NCBI GenBank assembly: GCA_944358495.1 | Contig: CALVRF010000030.1 | Span: 1 to 13,682, forward strand | DNA: 13,682 nucleotides | DNA from: an uncultured Bacilli bacterium | GTDB taxonomy: Bacteria > Bacillota_I > Bacilli_A > RF39 > UBA660 | Direction: 5' to 3' | Shown here: piece by piece, positions 5,185 through 12,459 of the stretch | How positions within the stretch are numbered: position 1 is the stretch's first letter | Layout of the letters: the number at the start of each line of letters is the position of its first letter | The notes under the pieces: generated by a model | Database searches by the model: none | What the model was told of the DNA's origin: nothing | What the model saw: the letters and a program-made list of their open reading frames with translations, nothing else | Translations under genes and position numbers: made by a program

Positions 5185-5694
5185 TTAAATAATTTTAAAT
5201 CTAACCAAACAAGTAATCACCACGTCAATTAAAAATAACAAACATAAAAAATAAGTTATCCACTTCGGTATTTTTCTAACAAATTTATCGGTAATCGGTT
5301 TAATAAGATAAATAAATATAATCCCTAAAATTCCCCAAGCTAAAGACATCCCCAAAGAAATATACTTACCAATATGATATTTAGAATCACTATAATCCCA
5401 AAAAGTAAGACCAAATAACCACTCAATTAAAACTCCGCCAATCCACTCTAATAAAGTCAAAACAATAATAATCATCAAAAATACAATTATAGTTTCAACA
5501 ATCCTATTCATATGTAAATTTTTAAATAACTTACCCGAAATAACAATAATCAAAACCGAGCCAATTCCATAAACAATGGTCCAAGGGCCATATAAAATTC
5601 CACTCGAAAAATCATACCCCATCACTAAAGCATAAATAGTTTCCACTAAAAAACCTAAAAATGAATAAAGAAAAAAACAGTTAAGTAAATACAT
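5185..5694 (-). CDS. CmpB-type multispanning membrane protein (putative ABC-transporter type IV, PF06541)
   Basis: 169 residues with about five membrane helices (near 5-24, 37-54, 67-92, 113-133, 145-164). Conserved points of the CmpB family are YSFLGFLVETIY (10-21), the GILYGPWTIVYGIG loop (32-45), LEWIGGVLIEWLFG.TFWDYS (82-102) and WGI (120-122). The family is listed as a putative ABC-transporter membrane component, but no ATPase is encoded beside it, and its substrate is unknown. GGTGA stands 5 nt before the ATG at 5694; upstream in-frame TTG/GTG codons overlap that site and are less likely. It follows ychF by 38 nt with no terminator between, so co-transcription with ychF is likely. Confidence 0.75.
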   Translation of the reverse strand: MYLLNCFFLYSFLGFLVETIYALVMGYDFSSGILYGPWTIVYGIGSVLIIVISGKLFKNLHMNRIVETIIVFLMIIIVLTLLEWIGGVLIEWLFGLTFWDYSDSKYHIGKYISLGMSLAWGILGIIFIYLIKPITDKFVRKIPKWITYFLCLLFLIDVVITCLVRFKII

Positions 5695-5732
5695 AATAAT
5701 CACCAATATTAATATGTGTTTTTTTACTGTTT

Positions 5733-6830
5733 TTAAACATTAAATCTAAAATAACAAATATCTCCATCTTGCATAACATAATCTTTACCTTCAAGACGAA
5801 GTTTACCAGCTTCTTTAACCTTCGCTTCCGTGCCATATTCTTCTAAATCATCAAAACTCATAACCTCAGCTTTAATAAAACCTTTTTGAAAATCCGTGTG
5901 AATAATTCCCGCACATTCGGGAGCTTTCATACCATTTTTAAAAGTCCAAGCTCTTACCTCATCTGGACCAGCTGTTAAAAAAGTTGATAAACCAAGTAAA
6001 GAATAAGACTGTTTAATTAACTTATCTAAACCACTTTCAGTAATACCCATATCCTTTAAAAATTCTTTTTTATCCTCATCATCTAACTCTGAAAGCTCAG
6101 CTTCAATCTTCGCACAAATAACAACTACGGAAGAACCTTCCTTCTCTGCATATTCTTTTAATTTATCCACATAGCTATTCCCACTAACTACATCATCTTC
6201 ATTAACATTAGCTACATAAATAATTGGTTTAATCGTAAGAAAGTTAAAAGATTTTAATAGTTTTAAATCATCTTCAGATAAATTCATACTTCTAAGTGGT
6301 TTATTAGCCAGTAAGGTTCCCCTAACTTTTTCTAATAATAAAGCTTCCGCTTTAGCCTCTTTGTCATTAGAAAGTTTAGCTTTTCTTCCCATTTTACTAA
6401 GCCTCGTTTCCGCCACTTCCAAATCAGCAAAAATAAGCTCTAAATCGATTATTTCCACATCCCTAACTGGATCAACACTCCCATTAACATGAGTAACATT
6501 TCCATCATCAAAGCATCTCACTACTTCACAAATTGCATCGACTTCTCTAATATGCGATAAAAATTTATTACCTAAGCCCTCTCCTTTAGAAGCCCCTGCT
6601 ACCAAACCTGCAATATCCGTAAATTCAAACGTTGCCGGAATAGTTTTTTTCGGTTTATATAATTCTTCTAAAAAATCCACTCGCCTATCTGGTACAGTAA
6701 CAATACCGACATTCGGTTCTATAGTTGCGAAAGGATAATTAGCCGCTAAAATATTTTGTTTTGTAATTGCATTAAATAATGTTGATTTTCCTACATTAGG
6801 TAAACCTACAATTCCTGCTGTTAAACTCAT
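5733..6830 (-). CDS. ychF: Redox/ribosome-associated P-loop ATPase YchF (OLA1 family)
   Basis: 365 residues, the usual length. YchF is a universally conserved Obg-related protein that hydrolyses ATP rather than GTP and associates with ribosomes. Residues 5-17 contain the P-loop GLPNVGKST; 72-76 are DIAGL (G3), followed by the glycine-rich switch GASKGEGLGNKF. The base-recognition motif reads N208-V-N-E211 instead of NKxD, the feature that gives ATP specificity. A helical domain (about 126-190) and a C-terminal TGS domain (about 280-365, PDEVRAWTF...QKGFIKAEV) follow. I start it at the ATG at 6830 (MSLTAGIVG), the family's standard start, with GGTGA 5 nt before it. It has its own promoter, and its -35 hexamer overlaps the terminator of the lysozyme gene. 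Position beside rpsF is conserved in Bacillus. Confidence 0.97.
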   Translation of the reverse strand: MSLTAGIVGLPNVGKSTLFNAITKQNILAANYPFATIEPNVGIVTVPDRRVDFLEELYKPKKTIPATFEFTDIAGLVAGASKGEGLGNKFLSHIREVDAICEVVRCFDDGNVTHVNGSVDPVRDVEIIDLELIFADLEVAETRLSKMGRKAKLSNDKEAKAEALLLEKVRGTLLANKPLRSMNLSEDDLKLLKSFNFLTIKPIIYVANVNEDDVVSGNSYVDKLKEYAEKEGSSVVVICAKIEAELSELDDEDKKEFLKDMGITESGLDKLIKQSYSLLGLSTFLTAGPDEVRAWTFKNGMKAPECAGIIHTDFQKGFIKAEVMSFDDLEEYGTEAKVKEAGKLRLEGKDYVMQDGDICYFRFNV

Positions 6831-6847
6831 TTTCATCACCACTATGT

Positions 6848-6876
6848 ATTATAATAAATAACCAAAGAAAAGTCTA
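6848..6876 (-). promoter_or_regulatory. Promoter of ychF
   Basis: Minus strand: TAGACT (6871-6876, 4/6), a 17 bp spacer, TATAAT (6848-6853). Predicted transcription begins at about 6842, so the leader is about 12 nt and starts at the GTGGTGA ribosome binding site. The -35 coincides with the stop codon and hairpin of the preceding GH25 gene. Confidence 0.7.
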
Positions 6877-6888
6877 GCTTTCGCTAGA
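6864..6888 (-). terminator. Terminator built into the 3' end of the GH25 gene
   Basis: TCTAGC-GAAA-GCTAGA (6873-6888, minus strand): a 6 bp perfect stem with a GAAA tetraloop, followed by CTTTTCTTT. The hairpin includes the last four codons of the lysozyme gene and its TAG stop. Confidence 0.8.
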
Positions 6889-8124
6889 ACTATTTTTATA
6901 AAGAATATCAATATCTACATAACCATCAATCCCATCAATAACCCCATCATCACACATTTGCCACATCATATACTCCCCATCATAATCCGTATTATCCGTA
7001 TAATGTGCCAGCCAAACTGGCTCCTCATGATACTTCCATATCGCATTTAAATAATTCTTACTACCATAAAGCATACCATCATAACCAGCTTTATCTAATG
7101 TTTTAATAAAACTATCCGCCACTTCATTAAGGCCAAAAATACTAAGCTCCATTTCATTAAACGCATTAAAACTTTCAAAATCAAAAACTACTGGCAAACT
7201 AATGTCATAATCTTTAATTTGTTTAATAACCCATTTAGCTTGTTTTTTTGCCTCTTTTTCACTATCCGCATAAGAATAAAAATAAACACCAACTTTTAAA
7301 TCATTACCTAAAGCCTTTTTAATATTGTCCTTAAAATATGGGTCAAGTTCATATTCGCCACCGGTACCTACTTGATATCCCACTCTAATCATCACAAAGC
7401 TCGCACCCGCATCTTTAACTTTTTTAAAGTCAACATCGCCTTGATATCTTGACACATCAATTCCAATTTCGTTATCGCTAGTTTTGTAATTAGCTAAAAC
7501 ATCACTAAAATTGGTCACAGGCACTTCTGCTCCAGACTCTTCACTAGCTGGCGTTTTTGAATTATCATCCTCTACCGTTTCCTCGTAAACGACTAGATTA
7601 AAATCCCGAGAAAAAGTATTTTTACTACTATCTTCAGCCACAAAAGTAAGATTATAAGTTCCCGGTGTATTTACATCATATTCTCCTTCTATCTGACAGC
7701 TAGGCTTATTATCATAATTATCCACACATATTACTGTCTTTTCAAAATCTATCGGCTCACCAATCGGTGTACTATAACTACTACTTACCCAAACTAATGG
7801 TTCTTCCGTATCAACCACTTCTACTTCAAAAGTACCCCTTCTTTTTTTATCATCACTATTTAAATAAATGAAACTAATTTCTTGTTTTCCTAATTTCTCA
7901 GTATCAATACTATCAAAACTCAGAATATCTCCTTGAATAGTGTCGATATAATCTTTTACTTTAACATCACTATAAACCTCTGCCGTTAAATCATCTTTTA
8001 AAGTAAATCCACTATTATCATCAACAATTCGGACATTTAAATAAATCAAAAAAACTATAATCAAAGCAATAATTAAAAAAACAATAATTTCTATAATAAC
8101 TTTTTTCTTACTTAGTTTCTTCAT
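6874..8124 (-). CDS. Membrane-anchored GH25 lysozyme with Ig-like domains
   Basis: A 416-residue cell-wall hydrolase predicted to face outward. Order: basic N-terminus, membrane helix (about 9-30), two beta-rich Ig/DUF5011-like domains (about 36-105 and 110-181, the second ending NTPGTYNLTFVAEDSSKNTFSRDF), an acidic Ser/Glu linker (182-205), and a glycoside hydrolase family 25 catalytic domain (about 219-410). Catalytic-type acids are visible: D223 in GIDVSRYQGDVDF, and D315 and E317 in VVFDFES. The rest (VGVYFYSYA, WLAHYT, MMWQM, DIDILY) fits GH25, which cleaves the MurNAc-GlcNAc bond of peptidoglycan. The ATG at 8124 has AGGAAG 8 nt upstream; an ATG at 8151 lacks one and lies at the -10. 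Likely used in wall remodelling rather than lysis because it is tethered (inference). Confidence 0.92.
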   Translation of the reverse strand: MKKLSKKKVIIEIIVFLIIALIIVFLIYLNVRIVDDNSGFTLKDDLTAEVYSDVKVKDYIDTIQGDILSFDSIDTEKLGKQEISFIYLNSDDKKRRGTFEVEVVDTEEPLVWVSSSYSTPIGEPIDFEKTVICVDNYDNKPSCQIEGEYDVNTPGTYNLTFVAEDSSKNTFSRDFNLVVYEETVEDDNSKTPASEESGAEVPVTNFSDVLANYKTSDNEIGIDVSRYQGDVDFKKVKDAGASFVMIRVGYQVGTGGEYELDPYFKDNIKKALGNDLKVGVYFYSYADSEKEAKKQAKWVIKQIKDYDISLPVVFDFESFNAFNEMELSIFGLNEVADSFIKTLDKAGYDGMLYGSKNYLNAIWKYHEEPVWLAHYTDNTDYDGEYMMWQMCDDGVIDGIDGYVDIDILYKNSSSES

Positions 8125-8149
8125 TAAACCAACTTCCTTTTCTACCACC

Positions 8150-8178
8150 ATTTTATCAAAAGCCTATTCCCAAGTCCA
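8150..8178 (-). promoter_or_regulatory. Extended -10 promoter of the GH25 lysozyme gene
   Basis: Minus strand: TGGACT (8173-8178, 4/6), a 17 bp spacer ending TGA, then TAAAAT (8150-8155, 5/6). The predicted leader is about 19 nt. Confidence 0.6.
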
Positions 8179-8187
8179 TATATCATC

Positions 8188-8214
8188 AAAAAAATAGTTA
8201 TTTTATTTAAAACT
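8188..8214 (-). terminator. Weak AT-only terminator after the 8225-8974 gene
   Basis: On the minus strand AGTTTT ... AATAACT forms a six-pair stem with one bulged T, followed by A and seven T (8188-8194). The stem has only one G-C pair, so efficiency is doubtful. The position is right, just past the stop at 8225 and before the lysozyme promoter. Confidence 0.4.
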
Positions 8215-8224
8215 CTAGTTTTTA

Positions 8225-8974
8225 CTAATTAACAGCTTTTATTCTTTCAATAAAATTAGAATCAAATTTATCATTTAACAAAGAACCTTGATAAATACAT
8301 GACTTTAGTTCATCACTAGTACATATAATACCTGAAATCAAACAAATGAAATCTTTATCCATATCATCACTAACATAAATAGTACAATATTCAGCAAAAG
8401 CAATTTCGGCATTCGGCATCTCCATAATTGCCAACAAAACATTATCCTTATAAAAACAAAAATACCCCTTTTTATCCACATTAACCGGATATATATAATA
8501 ATTTTCCCTATTAAAGTTTAAAGCTATGTAACTATAACTAATATTAGTTGTTCCCGTTGGGGCAATTATATATTGTCGCATCACCCCTATCAAATTTTCT
8601 GAAGAAAAAATATTATAATCAATTTTATTAAATAAACAATCCTGGCCATTTCCTAAATCTTTTCGATAATAAAGCATATCGGAAACAAAGTCGGATGGGC
8701 AACTAACCGTCGTAACCTGCACACCATAGTTATTAGCGCCAGTATACTCTCCACTAACATTTTTTTTATAAACTGTTTTGCTTTTGATTCGGTCCACAAG
8801 TTGTAATATTCCCGTATCCTTATGTTCCACTAATTTTATTTTTCCCCAAACCTCGCCATTTATTTTAAAAGTTTGTTTTTGTGTAACCTTTTCGTGTCCT
8901 AACGGAATTCCCTTAACAATTTCTTTTTCATTACCACTCGTAACAAAAGATGGTGCCATTCCTATTATAATCAT
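8225..8974 (-). CDS. Unrecognised protein, possibly tubby-like/LURP-one beta-barrel fold
   Basis: 249 residues from the ATG at 8974; I do not firmly recognise it. The sequence is beta-rich with alternating hydrophobics and no clear membrane helix or signal peptide, only a short hydrophobic start (MIIIGMAPSFV). The C-terminal part, with YYIYPVNVDKKGYFCFYKDNVLLA, then DDMDKDFICLISG and a final helix, resembles bacterial tubby-C-terminal/LURP-one-like proteins that I have seen in gut Firmicutes; this is pattern memory and low confidence. Seven cysteines are spread along the chain, which argues for a cytoplasmic protein. Start: AGGAG precedes the ATG by 10 nt, and a second GAGG by 3 nt. A GTG at 8983 sits one base after AGGAG and is less likely. 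It has its own promoter and is monocistronic. Its neighbours give no clue to its role. Confidence 0.75.
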   Translation of the reverse strand: MIIIGMAPSFVTSGNEKEIVKGIPLGHEKVTQKQTFKINGEVWGKIKLVEHKDTGILQLVDRIKSKTVYKKNVSGEYTGANNYGVQVTTVSCPSDFVSDMLYYRKDLGNGQDCLFNKIDYNIFSSENLIGVMRQYIIAPTGTTNISYSYIALNFNRENYYIYPVNVDKKGYFCFYKDNVLLAIMEMPNAEIAFAEYCTIYVSDDMDKDFICLISGIICTSDELKSCIYQGSLLNDKFDSNFIERIKAVN

Positions 8975-8995
8975 TATCCTCACGCTCCTATTTTT

Positions 8996-9004
8996 AGTAT
9001 AACA
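8996..9004 (-). promoter_or_regulatory. Extended -10 promoter of the unrecognised gene
   Basis: TGTTATACT on the minus strand (TATACT 8996-9001, 5/6, with TG at 9003-9004). The only -35-like hexamer, TTGAGA (9016-9021), is 14 bp away, too close; the extended -10 may suffice. Predicted start is near 8989, at the first base of AGGAGC. Confidence 0.6.
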
Positions 9005-9056
9005 TGTTATTTAATTCTCAAATTTCTAAAATTAATCATAATTTACATTAATGTAC

Positions 9057-9081
9057 AAAAAAACTATGAATAAATCATAGT
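9057..9081 (-). terminator. Terminator of the parA-parB-mscS-DUF951-abgT operon
   Basis: ACTATGA/TCATAGT (9063-9069 with 9075-9081), a 7 bp perfect stem with a 5 nt loop, read on the minus strand into a run of seven T (9057-9063, counting the last stem base). It begins directly after the abgT stop codon at 9082-9084. Confidence 0.85.
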
Positions 9082-10596
9082 CTACATTGTTGGATAAGTA
9101 TCCGGTCCAATTGGAAGGCCAATAATAAACCAGCCAATCAAAATAACCGCCCACACAACAGCAAATAACAAAATAGTTGGTAATAATGTTTTTAACGTTC
9201 CAAACACCGTAATTTTTACACTTTCTTTGCTATTATATTTTTCTAATAATGCAAGCATGACAATAAAATAGATAAAGAATGGAGTTAAACCTTTTCCCAC
9301 ACTATCTGCCGCTTTAAAAATAAATTGTGTAAAATCCGGAGTAATATTAGCTTTCATAAATAAAGGCACTAGTATTGGTGACGCCATAGTCCACTTAGTC
9401 ACTGAGTCTGGTATCAAAAGAGACATAATAATAATCACAATAAACATAATTAATACTAATGGTAACCCTGTAAATTCTAAGTTACTCATAAACGAAATCA
9501 ACCATGCACCAATTACTTCCCCAAGATTAGTAAAGTTTAAAATGCTAACCATTAATGAAACAAAGAACATCAAAATAAATATATAACCTAAATTGTCAAA
9601 TTCTTTAGATAAGCCAACACTAAAATCATTTGTATTCTTGATATTTTTCGAAACAAATCCATAAATACCAGAACAAACCATCATCATAATTAAAAGCATA
9701 AAGATAAATGCATCAGTAAATGGCGCATCCCCACCTAATAACTGAGCTACGTAATCTTTTTGGTCCATATCTAGAAGTATTCCAGATCCTGGAAGTCCTG
9801 GAACAATCATATATATAAATAACAAAAGTAACAAAATGAAAGCTATCGAACTAAAAGCTAAACCTTTTTTCGAAATAACTAGTTCATCCTCTTCTTTAAT
9901 CGACTCTTTGACTTTTGGTTTCAAGAACGTTTCAATAATTAACGTTCCAACAATAGCAAGGACAAAAGTACTAGCAAGCATAATAAAGGAATTAGACCAC
10001 GCATTAAATACATAGCCCTCATCGACACTAACCGTTGCTGCTTCTCTTGTCAGCATCCCCAATTGATAATCATCGAAATTAAATACTAATCCCGCACCAT
10101 ATCCCATTGTAATACCAACAAATGAAGTCAAAATTCCCAAAACCGAATTACGACCTAGATATTGATAAAATACAGCTGTTAATGGTAATAAAACTACATA
10201 ACCATATTCACCTAAAAAAGAAGAAACAATACCGGCAAATAAGGTTAAAAAGGTAATGATAGCCGGTTTAACGCGGCGTAGAGGAGTAAAAACCGCCTTA
10301 AATAAGCCACTCGCCTTACCGATAGAAATTGCCATCAAAGCAATGATAAGCAATACTAACGGCTTAAAATTTTGAAAAGTTTCAACTGGTGAACTAAATA
10401 AATATTCCAGTCCTTCTTTCGAAAATATACTTCGAACCGTTGTTACTGAAGTTTCCAAAGTTCCATTAACTACACTAGTAACTTCACCTTGAACCCCTAA
10501 AATCGAGGCAATCGCGCTGGCTACAATTATAACAATTATCATCACAATAATCGTAATAACCGGTCCAAGCAAGATTTTCCGTTTGTTCTTCTTCAT
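9082..10596 (-). CDS. abgT: AbgT-family transporter
   Basis: 504 residues with roughly eleven to thirteen membrane helices, normal for AbgT. Members move p-aminobenzoyl-glutamate (a folate breakdown product) or act as proton-coupled sulfonamide exporters; the substrate here is unknown. Family-type features include a large loop after the first helix (about 35-75), PLVLLIIALMAISIGKASGL (about 79-98), the buried SSFLGEYGYVVLLPL, IPDSVTKWTMASPILVPLFMKANITPDF late in the protein, and a C-terminal GLPIGPDTYP similar to the GLPxGP ending of E. coli AbgT. GAGGAG, inside the end of the DUF951 gene, precedes the ATG by 10 nt, and only 7 nt separate the genes. It is therefore part of the parAB operon although functionally unrelated; a terminator follows immediately. 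Confidence 0.85.
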   Translation of the reverse strand: MKKNKRKILLGPVITIIVMIIVIIVASAIASILGVQGEVTSVVNGTLETSVTTVRSIFSKEGLEYLFSSPVETFQNFKPLVLLIIALMAISIGKASGLFKAVFTPLRRVKPAIITFLTLFAGIVSSFLGEYGYVVLLPLTAVFYQYLGRNSVLGILTSFVGITMGYGAGLVFNFDDYQLGMLTREAATVSVDEGYVFNAWSNSFIMLASTFVLAIVGTLIIETFLKPKVKESIKEEDELVISKKGLAFSSIAFILLLLLFIYMIVPGLPGSGILLDMDQKDYVAQLLGGDAPFTDAFIFMLLIMMMVCSGIYGFVSKNIKNTNDFSVGLSKEFDNLGYIFILMFFVSLMVSILNFTNLGEVIGAWLISFMSNLEFTGLPLVLIMFIVIIIMSLLIPDSVTKWTMASPILVPLFMKANITPDFTQFIFKAADSVGKGLTPFFIYFIVMLALLEKYNSKESVKITVFGTLKTLLPTILLFAVVWAVILIGWFIIGLPIGPDTYPTM

Positions 10597-10603
10597 GATC
10601 TCA

Positions 10604-10789
10604 CTACTCCTCTATAATTTTTTTTAGTTTCTTGTTAAACTCAACACGTGGAATCATAATACTACGGCCGCAACCTAAGCACTTTATTTTAATATCCGCC
10701 CCTACACGAATAATTTCCCATTCATTAGTTCCACAAGGATGAGCTTTTTTCATAATAACTCTACTACCTAATTTATAATCATTTTTCAC
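10604..10789 (-). CDS. yyzM: DUF951 (YyzM-type) small protein
   Basis: 61 residues. The core KKAHPCGTNEWEIIRVGADIKIKCLGCGRSIMIPR is nearly the DUF951 consensus. Cys19, Cys37 and Cys40, with His17, could bind a metal (inference). Function is unknown; the family usually lies near ychF or parB in Firmicutes. Start: GTG at 10789 is chosen because AGGTGGTGG precedes it by 6 nt and the protein then begins MKNDYKLGSRV like other members. A longer reading from 10837 would add 16 residues translated from inside mscS with no ribosome binding site. The gene overlaps the mscS end by 11 bp, implying coupled translation. Confidence 0.9.
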   Translation of the reverse strand: MKNDYKLGSRVIMKKAHPCGTNEWEIIRVGADIKIKCLGCGRSIMIPRVEFNKKLKKIIEE

Positions 10790-11573
10790 GATGAACCACC
10801 ACCTGTGGATAAGGAATTGTAATATTATTTTCATCAAAAGTTATCTTAATAGCCCTATTAATTTCTCTATTAAAAGCAAAATCTTTGACAGGTTCACAGT
10901 CTGCTTCAAGTCTAAAAATCATTGCATTTTCATCTAGTTTTTCAATTCCCATTAACTGAACATCAGAAGTTAAATAAGGGGTTGAAGCGCTTAATTTCTC
11001 ACAAACTTTTCGCAAAACATCTTCAACTACTTCAACATCAGCATCATAATCAACCCCAATATCAACAATACATCTTGATGACTGAGTACTATAATTAATT
11101 ACCTCCGTAATATTTCTATTAGAAATAGATTTAACCTCACCAGAATAAGCTCTAATTTTTGTATTTTTCATTCCAAGTTCAACCACATTACCTCTAAATG
11201 TTCCAATTTTAACATTATCACCAACATCAAATTCATTATCAATGATAATAGAAAAACCAGCAAGCAAATCTTTAAACAAATCTTGTAAAGCTAAACCAGC
11301 AACCACCCCGGCTACTCCTAAAGAAGCAATTAAAGCCTTGGTGTCGACCCCCCAAACACTTAAAACCGTAAGTAACGCTACAATCAAAATAAAATATTTA
11401 GCCAAATTAATAACCAAGTTCATAATCGTCATCGACTTCTTATGAACTCCCAATTTCTTGCTAGCTTTAAACATTTTTATAATTATTTTTTTTATTAATA
11501 AGTAAGCTAAAACCGCAATTATAACAATAAATATTGGGGCTACAACCTCTTTAGTTAATAACTTCTCTAACAT
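10779..11573 (-). CDS. mscS: Small-conductance mechanosensitive channel (MscS family)
   Basis: 264 residues, close to E. coli MscS (286). The channel opens under membrane tension and releases solutes after hypo-osmotic shock. Three N-terminal helices are visible: TM1 about 10-33, TM2 52-74 and the pore helix TM3 78-112, with the Gly/Ala-rich SLGVAGVVAGLALQDLFKDLLAGF. The beta domain follows (FDVGDNVKIGTFRGNVVELGMKNTKIRAYSGE, 116-146; SNRNITEVINYS, 151-162), then the alpha/beta vestibule, ending IPYPQVVVHREK. It starts 4 nt after the parB stop with AAGGA in the parB tail as ribosome binding site, and overlaps DUF951 by 11 bp. It is thus translated as part of the parAB operon. Confidence 0.95.
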   Translation of the reverse strand: MLEKLLTKEVVAPIFIVIIAVLAYLLIKKIIIKMFKASKKLGVHKKSMTIMNLVINLAKYFILIVALLTVLSVWGVDTKALIASLGVAGVVAGLALQDLFKDLLAGFSIIIDNEFDVGDNVKIGTFRGNVVELGMKNTKIRAYSGEVKSISNRNITEVINYSTQSSRCIVDIGVDYDADVEVVEDVLRKVCEKLSASTPYLTSDVQLMGIEKLDENAMIFRLEADCEPVKDFAFNREINRAIKITFDENNITIPYPQVVVHREK

Positions 11574-11577
11574 TAAA

Positions 11578-12459
11578 TCATTCCTTTATATCTAAAATCT
11601 CTAAAATTCGGTTCAAATCAGCATCATTAACAAATGAAATTTGTAATTTTTTATCTTTAACCTTAACTTTAGTATCTAATTTTTCACGCAACAAATCTTC
11701 AACATATTTATATTCGTTATTTTTTTCTCTATGTCTAATTTGTACTTGTTTTTTTGGAGCTTTCGCACTAACTTCTTCAGCATCGCGAACTGGCATTTTA
11801 TTTTCCACAATTTCCTTAGCCATCTCGATTATTTCCTCATCGCCTTCTAGCTTACTAAGCGCTCTCGCATGACCCATAGTAAGTTGGCCATAGGAAACCA
11901 TTTCTTGCACCTCAACTGGTAATCTAAGTAATCCAATCATATTGGTTACATGACTACGACTTTTACTAACTCTTTTAGCTAATTCATCTTGAGTAATTTT
12001 CAAAGTCTCAATCAAGCTTTTGTAAGCTTTAGCTTCTTCTAATGGATTTAGATTTTCTCTTTGTAAATTCTCAAGTAAAGCAATTTCCGCCATTTTTTCA
12101 TCGCTAAGCTGTCTAATAATAGCTGGAATTGTTTTTTTACCAGCCATTTTACTCGCTCTAAGTCTTCTTTCACCTGCAATTACATCGTAACCTTTAATGC
12201 TTTTTTTAACAATAATTGGCTGAAAGACACCATTTTCTTTGATAGAATCAGCTAGCTCACGTAAAGATTTTTCATCAAATACTGTTCTTGGCTGATAAGG
12301 ATTTGGCCTTAATTCATCAATGTTTAATTCAATAATCTCCTCACCCGGAGTATTACTATAAATTTGCTTTTCAAATTCACTAACATTATCTACGTTAAGA
12401 CTATCTAAGTCAAATAACTGTTCAAGCCCTTTTCCCAAAGCTCTTTTTTTATTTTCCAT
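11578..12459 (-). CDS. parB: Chromosome-partitioning protein ParB (Spo0J)
   Basis: 293 residues, normal for Spo0J. ParB is a CTP-dependent DNA clamp that loads at parS sites, spreads, recruits SMC, and stimulates ParA. The N-terminal KKRALGKGLEQLF (4-16) is the ParA-activating peptide. The N-domain runs 40-130 with the CTP-binding GERRLRA (96-102) and ENLQRENLNP (130-139). A helix-turn-helix for parS lies at about 156-178 (TQDELAKRVSKSRSHVTNMI), and a dimerisation domain at about 245-293. It overlaps the parA end by 11 bp, with a GAGGTGA ribosome binding site encoded in the parA tail, so translation is coupled. No parS consensus could be found in the gene, where B. subtilis spo0J has one. Confidence 0.98.
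   Translation of the reverse strand: MENKKRALGKGLEQLFDLDSLNVDNVSEFEKQIYSNTPGEEIIELNIDELRPNPYQPRTVFDEKSLRELADSIKENGVFQPIIVKKSIKGYDVIAGERRLRASKMAGKKTIPAIIRQLSDEKMAEIALLENLQRENLNPLEEAKAYKSLIETLKITQDELAKRVSKSRSHVTNMIGLLRLPVEVQEMVSYGQLTMGHARALSKLEGDEEIIEMAKEIVENKMPVRDAEEVSAKAPKKQVQIRHREKNNEYKYVEDLLREKLDTKVKVKDKKLQISFVNDADLNRILEILDIKE

Noticed and set aside
10640..10655. CACGTG core resembling the centre of a parS site close to parAB
   Set aside because: Outside the six-base core the flanks (CTCAA / GAATC) match almost nothing of TGTTTCACGTGAAACA, and the bases encode the conserved PRVEF stretch of DUF951. Weaker partial matches at 11680-11700 and 12250-12270 are also unconvincing. No parS is claimed in this window.
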